DNA from: an uncultured Bacilli bacterium
GTDB lineage: Bacteria; Bacillota_I; Bacilli_A; RFN20; CAG-826
Direction: 5' to 3'
Assembly (NCBI GenBank): GCA_905236535.1
Contig: CAJOQN010000056.1
Location: forward strand, 1-11,463
Length of the DNA stretch: 11,463 nt
Position 1 is the first letter of the stretch; every line of letters begins with the position of its first letter. Below are positions 1-6,766 of the stretch, piece after piece. The translations under genes were made by a program, and so were the position numbers. The notes under the pieces were generated by a model. That model saw only the letters and a list, made by a program, of their open reading frames with translations, had not been told where the DNA came from and did not search any database.

Positions 1-600
1 CTCAGGAATCCCACATGTGGAGACGGTGATGTGTCTAGCGCCAATGGCTAAACCTTTTTGATTGTTGATGATGCGGATAAAGTCCATGACATTATCATAA
101 TTATCCATTGGTTCACCAGTGCCCATGACGACGACATGAGAGACTCTTTCTCCTCTTCCTTCTTCTTTTAGAAGATTGTTGATAATCATCACTTCTCCCA
201 CCATTTCAGCGGCTGTAAGATTTCTTTGTTTACCAAGAAGTCCACTCGAACAGAAAGAACAACCCATCGAGCAGCCGACTTGTGAGGAGACACAGACACT
301 ATTGCCATATGAATATCTCATGAGGACCGTTTCCACTTTCATCCCATCTTCCATCTCTAAAAGAAGTTTGATGGTCCCATCTTCACTAATTTGTTTCGTA
401 TAGATTTTAGGAAGAATTAATGTATATTTTTCTTTTAAGACTTCTCTAAATGATTTAGAGATATCACTCATCTCCTCAAAGGATGTCGCTTTTTTATCAT
501 AAAGCCAGATGAAAAGTTGGGTCGCGCGGTATTTGTTTTGTCCTTCGCTGACCATTAATGCTTCGAGTTTTTTCATCTCCATTCCGTAGAGATTAATCAC
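1..600 (-). CDS. rlmN: 23S rRNA/tRNA adenine-C2 methyltransferase RlmN, C-terminus cut by the window edge
   Basis: This radical-SAM enzyme family methylates C2 of A2503 in 23S rRNA and A37 in some tRNAs. The first 200 codons are visible and run off the left edge. The N-terminal region (about residues 3-60) has the family pattern of a short NLYGM start, an FRATQLFxWLY-like stretch and FEEM. The radical-SAM cluster is the C-x3-C-x2-C at Cys110, Cys114 and Cys117. A GTGEP SAM-contact motif follows at about 160-164, then an ARHITVST stretch at about 188-195. The start is the GTG at 600, because AAGGAG lies 9 nt upstream and translation from there retains the conserved NLYG; the ATG codons at 582 and 576 would remove it. 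The start overlaps the rsmB stop by 8 nt, so translation is probably coupled. The Cfr paralogue is unlikely because the cluster context and the neighbours match RlmN. The C-terminal methyl-carrying Cys lies outside the window. Confidence 0.95.
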   Translation of the reverse strand, partial: MINLYGMEMKKLEALMVSEGQNKYRATQLFIWLYDKKATSFEEMSDISKSFREVLKEKYTLILPKIYTKQISEDGTIKLLLEMEDGMKVETVLMRYSYGNSVCVSSQVGCSMGCSFCSSGLLGKQRNLTAAEMVGEVMIINNLLKEEGRGERVSHVVVMGTGEPMDNYDNVMDFIRIINNQKGLAIGARHITVSTCGIPE

Positions 601-1876
601 TTTGAAGGTCTCCTTTTCGTCTTAAAATCGCATAATATAAAGTGCTATTAAAATCATCGCATGGGAAGAATTGTTTTTGAGTGTCTAACATAAAGTTAGG
701 ATTCTCTTTTAAGAATTCATTGATGATATTGACACTTTCTTTCTTTGAAAGAGTGTTAACAATATAGATAAGTTTGCCATCTTCTTCGACATAATCTTTA
801 GCGTCGTTAAGCAATGCTTTTTCTCTTTGAATATGTTGATCTAAAGATTCTTGCTTGAAGTGTAAGAGATAATCAGGAGAAGTTCTGATGTTTTGGAAAG
901 AAGATGATTCGGCATATAAGAAGAAAACATTGACCTTCTTAGAGATATGGGTGACAAATTCCCCTTTAATCTGAGTGAACATCGTCTTTGATAAATCAAA
1001 TCTTTCTAAAACTTTATGATATTCAACATAATCTTTTCCACTTCTAAACATCAATTCACATTTCATTTCTAAAGAAGCTTTAAGTGCGACTTCTAAAAAG
1101 AGGTTTTCTCCATTTACCCCTTGATAGATGGCGATATCTTCATAGGGATAAATATCAAAATCATCCAAAAGATATTTAAGGGCTAAATTTGACGGAAAGA
1201 TGTCCCCTTTTAGATATCTTTCATTCTTTCTTAACGGTTCTTTAGCGATATAAAAAACCATGTTCTTAAGGGGGGATTTAGAGAAATGATGATAGTCATC
1301 AAGAAGTGAATTTTCATCATTTTGAAGGGTGTTCACTCTCATCACTGATAATGGGAGATGGGTGTTAGCTTTTAAAATGTGGCGGGTTAAACCCTTCCCA
1401 TAATGTTTTTGCCACATCTTAATGAGCCAGATAGGAGTGTTATATCTTAAAGAAAGATATTTAAGGGAATTATGATCTTGCTCATCTTTGATGAGATTAG
1501 AAACATCATTATTATCTAAAAGGAAATCTTTAACCATTGAAATACTCAATTCACTATCGATGCTCTTTAAATAATCCATCGCGGCGGCAAGGATTTCTTT
1601 TTCGTTGATCTTTTTAGCGAATAATTGGTTGCTTAATAAAATATATAAAGTCGCTTTTTCTTCGAAACTCTTCTCGATATATTTCGCATCGACAAGATAG
1701 GAGAAAAGGAGATGGTGACGGAGTTCCGCTCCGACAATTGCGGAAATTAAAGCTCGATCAGAAGCTTCTAATTTATGTTTTTTCCCTTCGCTTTCTAAAG
1801 CCACTCTGAAGGGAAGTTCTTCTAATATTATCCTTTGGATAACATCTTTACAAATGAGGAAATAATTATGTTCCAT
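593..1876 (-). CDS. rsmB: RsmB-family (NusB-RsmB) protein, catalytically degenerate
   Basis: This is a homologue of the 16S rRNA m5C967 methyltransferase RsmB, 427 aa from the chosen start and close to the usual length. Residues 1-165 form the NusB-like RNA-binding domain: DRAL at 40-43, a GAELRHH stretch at 49-55, and TPIWLIKMWQKHYG at 147-160. A linker ending in MRVNTL (179-184) leads to the methyltransferase domain. That domain aligns to its end, including SPDYLL near 333 and a LYYAILRR tail at 413-420. The catalytic elements are gone. The SAM loop (normally DxCAAPGGK) reads YQGVNGENL at about 251-259, the motif IV DAPCSG reads YAESSS at 321-326, and the motif VI YSTCTL reads YIVNTL at 371-376. 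The start is the ATG at 1876, 4 nt after the upstream stop; no good Shine-Dalgarno is visible, so coupling is likely. A longer in-frame start would only translate the acidic gene's low-complexity tail in another frame. Probably expressed but inactive as a methyltransferase. Confidence 0.88.
   Translation of the reverse strand: MEHNYFLICKDVIQRIILEELPFRVALESEGKKHKLEASDRALISAIVGAELRHHLLFSYLVDAKYIEKSFEEKATLYILLSNQLFAKKINEKEILAAAMDYLKSIDSELSISMVKDFLLDNNDVSNLIKDEQDHNSLKYLSLRYNTPIWLIKMWQKHYGKGLTRHILKANTHLPLSVMRVNTLQNDENSLLDDYHHFSKSPLKNMVFYIAKEPLRKNERYLKGDIFPSNLALKYLLDDFDIYPYEDIAIYQGVNGENLFLEVALKASLEMKCELMFRSGKDYVEYHKVLERFDLSKTMFTQIKGEFVTHISKKVNVFFLYAESSSFQNIRTSPDYLLHFKQESLDQHIQREKALLNDAKDYVEEDGKLIYIVNTLSKKESVNIINEFLKENPNFMLDTQKQFFPCDDFNSTLYYAILRRKGDLQSD
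610..615 (-). promoter_or_regulatory. Shine-Dalgarno site that fixes the GTG start of rlmN
   Basis: AAGGAG on the minus strand lies 9 nt upstream of the GTG at 600, inside the last codons of rsmB. It supports the GTG start over the downstream ATG codons. Confidence 0.7.
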
Positions 1877-1880
1877 ATGT

Positions 1881-2354
1881 TTATAAATCAAGTCCTTCGA
1901 AGATATCACCGGTGAAGAGTTCTTCTTCATCGTCGTGATGGTGATGATGTTCTTCATCTTCATCATCATAATCTTCATATTCTTCTTCGTTGATGTTGAC
2001 GACATTTTCTCCCGAGATGAAACGAGGATATTCATCATTGGTTTCTAAATGACAATGCTCATCATCGAAATAAGAGAATAAGATCGTCGCATTAATGCAA
2101 TATGGTTTCAAACCATCTAACAAAACAATTTTTGCGGTATCTTCTAAATCGTGGAGATGATGAGGAGCCTCCACTTTGATGATGGCGTTCCACGATGTTT
2201 GTTCAAATCCTTGATGGAAAACCATATTTTCAGTGCCGACGAAAAGAAGTTCATCTTCACTAACTTCGTAGGCTTTACTTAAATTTTTACTTAATTCACG
2301 AGAGAGTCGACCAGTGACGAAGCGGTCAAGTCCATAAATAGTTATTAAAATCAT
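1881..2354 (-). CDS. Uncharacterised acidic protein with a His5 run
   Basis: I do not recognise this family with confidence. The product is 157 aa. Residues 1-105 look like a compact alpha/beta domain made of two beta-alpha-beta units: strand MILITIYG, a helix around 14-29, a strand around 36-40, then strand AIIKV at 57-61, a helix around 67-81 and strand NATILFSYF at 88-96. This pattern recalls the tautomerase/MIF fold, but there is no Pro after the initiator Met, so enzymatic tautomerase activity is unlikely. Residues 123-145 are almost all Glu, Asp and Tyr with five His in a row at 136-140. The tail ends in a short hydrophobic-acidic segment, LFTGDIFEGLDL. The start is the ATG at 2354, with GAGGT 7 nt upstream and a -10 box just before it; an ATG 13 codons upstream would lie beyond that promoter. 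The gene sits between priA and rsmB, where Bacillus has def and fmt. The fold is inference; that the gene is real is well supported. Confidence 0.75.
   Translation of the reverse strand: MILITIYGLDRFVTGRLSRELSKNLSKAYEVSEDELLFVGTENMVFHQGFEQTSWNAIIKVEAPHHLHDLEDTAKIVLLDGLKPYCINATILFSYFDDEHCHLETNDEYPRFISGENVVNINEEEYEDYDDEDEEHHHHHDDEEELFTGDIFEGLDL
1920..1988 (-). repeat. Trinucleotide-rich low-complexity tract (GAN/CAY codons)
   Basis: This stretch is a run of GAA, GAT, GAC, CAT and CAC codons that encodes the acidic tail and the five-His run (1935-1949) of the preceding protein. It is nearly all purine-purine-N triplets and so is prone to slippage. It also generates a spurious Met/Ile/Lys-rich open frame that runs into rsmB. 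Confidence 0.7.
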
Positions 2355-2361
2355 ACTAGTT

Positions 2362-2404
2362 ACCTCAACAGTAGCATTATAATACAAAAACATACATTTT
2401 TAAA
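2362..2404 (-). promoter_or_regulatory. Promoter and Shine-Dalgarno for the acidic gene-rsmB-rlmN unit
   Basis: On the minus strand a perfect -10 box TATAAT lies at 2381-2376, with TTTAAA at 2404-2399 as a weak -35 (17-nt spacer). Transcription would start near 2369, giving a leader of about 15 nt that contains GAGGT (2366-2362) 7 nt before the ATG. It lies just after the priA stop, so this group can be transcribed separately from gmk-priA. Confidence 0.55.
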
Positions 2405-2406
2405 AA

Positions 2407-4602
2407 TTAAAAATCGTATGGATCAATATTAACTGCAATAGAAAGACCACTTTTCGAGGAAATAACACGGATGATGCTCTTTAAAGCTTCATATATTGGT
2501 TCGTAATTTCTAAATTTAATCAAACATTCACGAACATGAGTGTCGTTTTGATAGGGAATATAAGGGGTGATTGGTCCTAGGACCACCCCTTCATCTTTCA
2601 AGCGATTATTTAAATCAGAAACAATGGTCAACATCGTCTCAATAACTCGTTCTTCATTTTTAGAAGATAGTTTTAAAGAGGCTAAGAAATAATATGGAGG
2701 ATATGATTGAACCTTCCGATTCTCCATTTCTCGAACATAGAATTTCTCGTAGTCTTGTCGAGCGGCATAGGTTATCGCGTAGTGAGTGGGAGAATAGGTT
2801 TGAATGATAGCTTTTCCCTTTTTATCACTTCTTCCCGAACGCCCCACAGCTTGAGTAATAAGTTGAAATGCTCTTTCGCTGGAGCGATATGAAGGCATAT
2901 TAAGTCCAATATCCGCGAGAACGATGCCCACGAGTGTGACATTGGGGAAATTATGACCTTTGGCAATCATTTGAGTGCCGATGAGAATATCCGCCTTTTG
3001 CATAGCAAAATCAGTGACCACTTTCGCGATTCTCGTTCTCACTTTTGCGGTATCACTATCTAAGCGAAGAGTTCTCGCCATCGGAAAGAGACGATGTACT
3101 TCATCTTCTATTCTTTCGGTACCAAACCCCGTGTTTATCAAATATTTAGAGCCACATTCAGGGCAGGTATCTTGTTTTACTTCGACATAGTCACAGTGAT
3201 GACATTTGAGCATGTTATCTTCCTTATGATAGGTTAAAGCAATCCCACAGTTTGGGCACTTGAAGACATGCCCGCATTTACGACAGGAAACATGGGTGGA
3301 AAACCCTCTTCTATTAATTAAAAGAATCGCTTGCTCTTTCCGATCTAAGACTTGTTGAATTTCTTTTCTAAGTCTCAAAGAAAACATATAGGAATCACGG
3401 TCCATATTTCTCCAATCGAGCATATTGACGATGGTAGTTTCTGGGAGCTCTTGTTCATTCACTCTTTTTGGAAGTCGTAAAAGATGATAAACGTTTCTTT
3501 GGGCTCTCGCTCGTGATTCTAAAGAAGGGGTCGCACTTCCTAATAGGACTTTGGCCTTAAAATGTTTCGCTCTCATGATCGCCACTTCTCTGGCGTGATA
3601 AAAAGGAGTGACATCTTGTTTATAAGTTTCGACATGTTCCTCATCTAAAATGATGAGTCCGATGTTATTTAAAGGAGCAAAAATCGCACTTCTCGCCCCG
3701 ACGACAATCTGACATTCACCTGCAGCGATTTTACGATATTCATCATATCTTTCAGATTGGGTGAGTTCACTATGTAAAATGGCCACTTTTCCTTCGAATC
3801 TTCTTAAGAAGAATTCCACCATCATCGGAGTTAAAGCAATCTCGGGAACGAGCATCAAAACACTCTTTCCACTCTTTAAAACCTCTTCGGAAAGATGGAG
3901 ATAAACCTCACTCTTTCCACTTCCAGTGACTCCTTCTAAGAGATAGACAGTATCATCAGTGTTTAAAAATTCATCAACGACTTTTTTCTGATCGATAGTT
4001 AAAGAATGTTTCTCTTCTTTTTGATAAGTCGGAAGTTTTAATCTTCTTTTTTCTTCTTTGATTATTTCAATGCGTTTCAAATCGAGGAGTTTATTAATGA
4101 TAGAGGGAGATTTCAAATCTCTTTTTAAGACTTTGTCTTCACTTTTGATGAGTCTTAATAATTCGATTTGTTTATTGGTTAATCCCTCTTCATTCTCATC
4201 GATACATCTTAAATATATATCATAAGCAATCTTTGGAGCGTGTAATGTCCCTCTTCTTGGAGATAAAGATAAGGGGAGCATCGATTGTAAGACCGAAATT
4301 TTCGGGGCTAAATAATATTCGCTGATCTCCTCGGAGAGATTCATCAATTCTTCATTTAACAAAGGCGATTCATCTAAAATATCATCGATTTCTTCAAGGA
4401 CAAAACCATATTCCTCTTCGAGTTCTTTAATAGTTTTGTCACTTTTAGTGACACCGATAACATATCCAATAATTTGCTGATGGTTAAAAGAAACGAGCAC
4501 TCGAGTGCCCACGACGACTTTCTTATCTCCTTTATAAATATAAGTAAAAGGGCGATTCAATGAGTGAAGCGCATATTCGATTAAGATATTAATTAATAAC
4601 AT
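2407..4602 (-). CDS. priA: Primosomal protein N' (replication restart helicase PriA)
   Basis: PriA is a 3'-to-5' DNA helicase that recognises stalled or collapsed replication forks and starts reloading of the replicative helicase. The product is 731 aa, near the family norm. Residues 1-110 correspond to the 3'-DNA-binding domain and about 115-195 to the winged-helix region. Helicase lobe 1 follows, with Walker A GVTGSGKS at 224-231, Walker B DEEH at 320-323 and GSATPS at 355-360. The zinc-binding insertion has eight Cys (440, 443, 449, 452, 467, 470, 480, 483), all present. Lobe 2 carries GTQMIAKGHNFP near 542-553 and QAVGRSGR near 584-591. All key motifs are intact. The start is the ATG at 4602, with AAAGGAGGAG (4616-4607) placed 6 nt away after the GGAGG core. 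It follows gmk by 24 nt and is probably cotranscribed with it. No intrinsic terminator is visible after it. Confidence 0.97.
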   Translation of the reverse strand: MLLINILIEYALHSLNRPFTYIYKGDKKVVVGTRVLVSFNHQQIIGYVIGVTKSDKTIKELEEEYGFVLEEIDDILDESPLLNEELMNLSEEISEYYLAPKISVLQSMLPLSLSPRRGTLHAPKIAYDIYLRCIDENEEGLTNKQIELLRLIKSEDKVLKRDLKSPSIINKLLDLKRIEIIKEEKRRLKLPTYQKEEKHSLTIDQKKVVDEFLNTDDTVYLLEGVTGSGKSEVYLHLSEEVLKSGKSVLMLVPEIALTPMMVEFFLRRFEGKVAILHSELTQSERYDEYRKIAAGECQIVVGARSAIFAPLNNIGLIILDEEHVETYKQDVTPFYHAREVAIMRAKHFKAKVLLGSATPSLESRARAQRNVYHLLRLPKRVNEQELPETTIVNMLDWRNMDRDSYMFSLRLRKEIQQVLDRKEQAILLINRRGFSTHVSCRKCGHVFKCPNCGIALTYHKEDNMLKCHHCDYVEVKQDTCPECGSKYLINTGFGTERIEDEVHRLFPMARTLRLDSDTAKVRTRIAKVVTDFAMQKADILIGTQMIAKGHNFPNVTLVGIVLADIGLNMPSYRSSERAFQLITQAVGRSGRSDKKGKAIIQTYSPTHYAITYAARQDYEKFYVREMENRKVQSYPPYYFLASLKLSSKNEERVIETMLTIVSDLNNRLKDEGVVLGPITPYIPYQNDTHVRECLIKFRNYEPIYEALKSIIRVISSKSGLSIAVNIDPYDF

Positions 4603-4626
4603 GCGACTCCTCCTTTCGCCCTTATA

Positions 4627-5205
4627 TTATTCGTTTTCTTTGATTTTGTTTCGAATGATATCAATGATTTCTTTTGAGGCTCTTTTAATCTTGTCATTGA
4701 CGACAACATGTTGATAACGAGAGGCTTCTTTAATTTCGCTAAGACCTTTATTCAGTCTTTTTTGAATGAGTTCTTCAGATTCCGTTTTTCTTCTTCTAAT
4801 TCTCTCTTCGAGAGCTTTATGGGAAGGGGGCATCAAGAAGATGGAAACCACTCCTGTATCATGAACGCGTGATAAGACTTGATTAGCGCCATTAACTTCT
4901 ATTTCTAAAAAGACATTTTTCCCTTTGTTACGAAGTTCTTCGACATAGCTTTTAGGGGTTCCGTAGCGATGGTCTACAAATTCGGCCCATTCGAGGAAAT
5001 CATCATGATCGATATGATGTTGGAATTCTTCATTAGAAACAAAATAATAATCAACTCCATCAATCTCTTTTTTTCTGGGTTTTCTCGTGGTCATAGAAAT
5101 CGAATAAACAATCCGTAAATCGTTTTCTTTCATAATATATTTACGGACTGTGCCTTTTCCCACTCCACTTGGGCCAGAGAGAATGATGAGTAAACCTTTT
5201 TTCAT
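4627..5205 (-). CDS. gmk: Guanylate kinase
   Basis: This cytosolic enzyme phosphorylates GMP or dGMP to the diphosphate using ATP and is needed for GTP and dGTP supply. The 192-aa length is typical. The P-loop GPSGVGKG is at 11-18, and the GMP-binding segment includes TTRKPR at 39-44, DYYF near 52-55 and FLEWAEF near 70-76. A basic lid (ERIRRRKTESEE region, about 133-144) follows. All recognisable functional residues are present. There is no Shine-Dalgarno before the ATG at 5205; instead a TATAAT box ends 7 nt before it, which suggests a leaderless transcript. It heads the unit with priA and diverges from rqcH, as in the Bacillus yloA-gmk neighbourhood. Confidence 0.97.
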   Translation of the reverse strand: MKKGLLIILSGPSGVGKGTVRKYIMKENDLRIVYSISMTTRKPRKKEIDGVDYYFVSNEEFQHHIDHDDFLEWAEFVDHRYGTPKSYVEELRNKGKNVFLEIEVNGANQVLSRVHDTGVVSIFLMPPSHKALEERIRRRKTESEELIQKRLNKGLSEIKEASRYQHVVVNDKIKRASKEIIDIIRNKIKENE

Positions 5206-5212
5206 TTGTCTA

Positions 5213-5242
5213 ATTATATATAATTATTGATGATAAATACAA
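5213..5242 (-). promoter_or_regulatory. Promoter of gmk, probably leaderless
   Basis: On the minus strand TATAAT lies at 5218-5213, with a poor -35 TTGTAT at 5242-5237 (18-nt spacer). Seven bases (TAGACAA) separate the -10 from the ATG at 5205, so initiation at the usual distance would fall at or next to the A of the start codon. No ribosome binding site is present. Confidence 0.5.
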
Positions 5243-5249
5243 CCTCAAA

Positions 5250-5258
5250 TGCTAAAAT
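5250..5258 (+). promoter_or_regulatory. Extended -10 promoter of rqcH, probably leaderless
   Basis: TGC followed by TAAAAT (5253-5258) makes an extended -10 element. Only six bases (ATCACC) separate it from the ATG at 5265, so the transcript would begin at about the start codon. There is no convincing -35 and no Shine-Dalgarno. Confidence 0.5.
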
Positions 5259-5264
5259 ATCACC

Positions 5265-6650
5265 ATGAATAGATTAACAGTCTCTTTATTGACAAAGATT
5301 AAAGATGAATTAAATGAAAAGATTAAGAATTCTTTTATCACCCATATTTCTGTCATCTCATCGCAAGATATAATCTTTTCTTTCTCGTTTTATAAAAAAG
5401 AAAAGCTCCTTTTATCTCTTAATCATAATTCCCCTTTTGTCGCATTAATTGAAAGCAAAGAAAATTTTCCAACAATGGTCTCTCAGACCAATGAAATATT
5501 AAGGAAATATCTCACTAATGCTTATATCATTGATATATCTCAAAAAGAAAATGATAGAGTGTTAGTTTTAACCTTAAAAAAGAATAATGAATTATTTGAA
5601 AAAGAGACTTATTATCTCATCTTTGAACTCATCCCATTTAAGGCAAATCTTCTTTTGTTAGATGAAAATAAAAAGATTATCTTTGCCACGCATTACACTT
5701 CTTTTGATTCTAAAAGAGTGATTAATAAAGGAATTCTTTATGAAGAGATTGAATCATCTTTAAGAGGAGAAGAAAAAGATATTGATTTAGCTAATTATAA
5801 AAATGAGGCTTTGAGGTATTTAGATAACGCCAAAGAGAAAAGAAGAAAAGATCAATATTCTCATCTTTTTAAATCCATTAAAAATCGGATTAAGACCCTC
5901 AATAAGAAACTAGATATCTTAAACGAAGGAATCATTAAAGCTGAAGAACAATTATCCTATGTCGATATGGGTAATCTTTTATATTCAATCGAAGACGAAT
6001 CAGAGATTGATGAATTGATATCTCAAAGATTATTAAAAGATTATGATAAAGATAAATCTATCAAAGATAATGCTTCAATATATTTTAAGAAATATAAGAA
6101 AGCCAAATCTACCATTGAGCATCATCAAATCGAACTTCTAAGAGCGAAAGATGAAATTGAAGATAATGAAAGAATCTATCTTCAGCTTGAAAATGGGGAT
6201 GACACGGACCTTTTAGAGCTTAAAACCACCCTTAATATTTCTAAAGGAAAAAAGGATAATTCAAAGACCAACAAAAAGAATAAAATCTCTCCGTTATTTA
6301 TAAAGATTAATAATAACAAAATCGCTTTTGGTAAAACCGATAATCAAAATTATATTTTGACCTTTGAAAAGGCTCATCCACATGATGAATTCTTCCATAT
6401 CAAAGACTATCCTGGTTCCCATGTTGTCTTAATGGGAAATGACTTTACAAACACGGAAAGAGAAATGGCCGCTGAACTTGCGCTTCTTCTATCAAAAAAG
6501 GATTCTGGAGAGGTTCAACATGCTTTAATTAAGGATGTGAAAAAAGGAGATAGACTCGGAAAAGTCAATCTCAGAAGTTACACTACAATATATATATCTA
6601 AAGTTAAGGATGAAACCAAAGAAATGCTGTTAAAGGCGATAAGAATGTAA
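5265..6650 (+). CDS. rqcH: Ribosome quality control protein RqcH (NFACT family), shortened
   Basis: RqcH binds the split 50S subunit carrying peptidyl-tRNA and recruits Ala-tRNA to add C-terminal Ala tails that mark stalled chains for degradation. The NFACT-N domain spans about 1-160 and keeps the Asp97-Arg98 pair (context KENDRVLVL) needed for Ala-tailing in the Bacillus protein. A coiled-coil arm rich in Lys and Glu covers about 180-310, with FKKYKKAKSTIEHH at 274-287. The NFACT-R domain covers about 341-450 with HDEFFHIKDYPGSHVV at 373-388. The product is 461 aa against about 570 in Bacillus. The missing part is mostly the helix-hairpin-helix region between NFACT-N and the coiled coil; only about 20-30 residues separate them here. 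A Lys/Asn-rich linker lies at about 326-340. The old label fibronectin-binding protein is misleading. The gene diverges from gmk, as its Bacillus homologue neighbours gmk. Confidence 0.92.
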   Translation: MNRLTVSLLTKIKDELNEKIKNSFITHISVISSQDIIFSFSFYKKEKLLLSLNHNSPFVALIESKENFPTMVSQTNEILRKYLTNAYIIDISQKENDRVLVLTLKKNNELFEKETYYLIFELIPFKANLLLLDENKKIIFATHYTSFDSKRVINKGILYEEIESSLRGEEKDIDLANYKNEALRYLDNAKEKRRKDQYSHLFKSIKNRIKTLNKKLDILNEGIIKAEEQLSYVDMGNLLYSIEDESEIDELISQRLLKDYDKDKSIKDNASIYFKKYKKAKSTIEHHQIELLRAKDEIEDNERIYLQLENGDDTDLLELKTTLNISKGKKDNSKTNKKNKISPLFIKINNNKIAFGKTDNQNYILTFEKAHPHDEFFHIKDYPGSHVVLMGNDFTNTEREMAAELALLLSKKDSGEVQHALIKDVKKGDRLGKVNLRSYTTIYISKVKDETKEMLLKAIRM

Positions 6651-6766
6651 AAGATCGTTATGAAGCGAACCCTAAATTTGACCATTCAAAATGAATTAAT
6701 TAAGGTTCGTGATGTATATTTTGTCCTTTGATTTGTCTTTATCTTACAAAAAACAATCTAATTAAA
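6651..6766. other. Convergent intergenic spacer with a nested inverted repeat
   Basis: This 116-bp gap lies between the rqcH stop and the trmL stop, two convergent genes. It holds an inverted repeat CGAACC (6666-6671) and GGTTCG (6704-6709) that encloses a smaller hairpin, ATTCA-AAA-TGAAT (6684-6696). The repeat is not followed by a clear T-run on either strand, so it is not a standard intrinsic terminator. A 23-codon open frame from 6660 to 6731 has no ribosome binding site and I do not call it a gene. Confidence 0.4.

Noticed and set aside
151..165. RlmN SAM-contact motif reads GTGEP rather than GMGEP
   Set aside because: This position varies within Firmicutes RlmN and the cluster cysteines are intact, so it is not evidence of altered function.
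1877..2038. In-frame 5' extension of rsmB that would start at 2038 and give 481 aa
   Set aside because: The extra N-terminus is a Met/Ile/Lys/Thr-rich low-complexity stretch made by reading the acidic gene's GAN/CAY codons in another frame. Family similarity begins only after the ATG at 1876, and there is no ribosome binding site at 2038.
2355..2393. Longer start at 2393 for the acidic protein (13 extra residues)
   Set aside because: The TATAAT box at 2381-2376 lies inside this extension, and a Shine-Dalgarno precedes the ATG at 2354. The extra residues also have no fold logic ahead of the strand MILITIYG.
6666..6709. tRNA-like GGTTCG T-arm sequence
   Set aside because: No acceptor stem, D-arm or anticodon arm can be built around either copy, on either strand.
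6660..6731. Short open frame of 23 codons in the rqcH/trmL gap, in frame with rqcH after its TAA
   Set aside because: It has no ribosome binding site and no recognisable motif, and the RqcH C-terminus is already complete. Chance is the simplest explanation.
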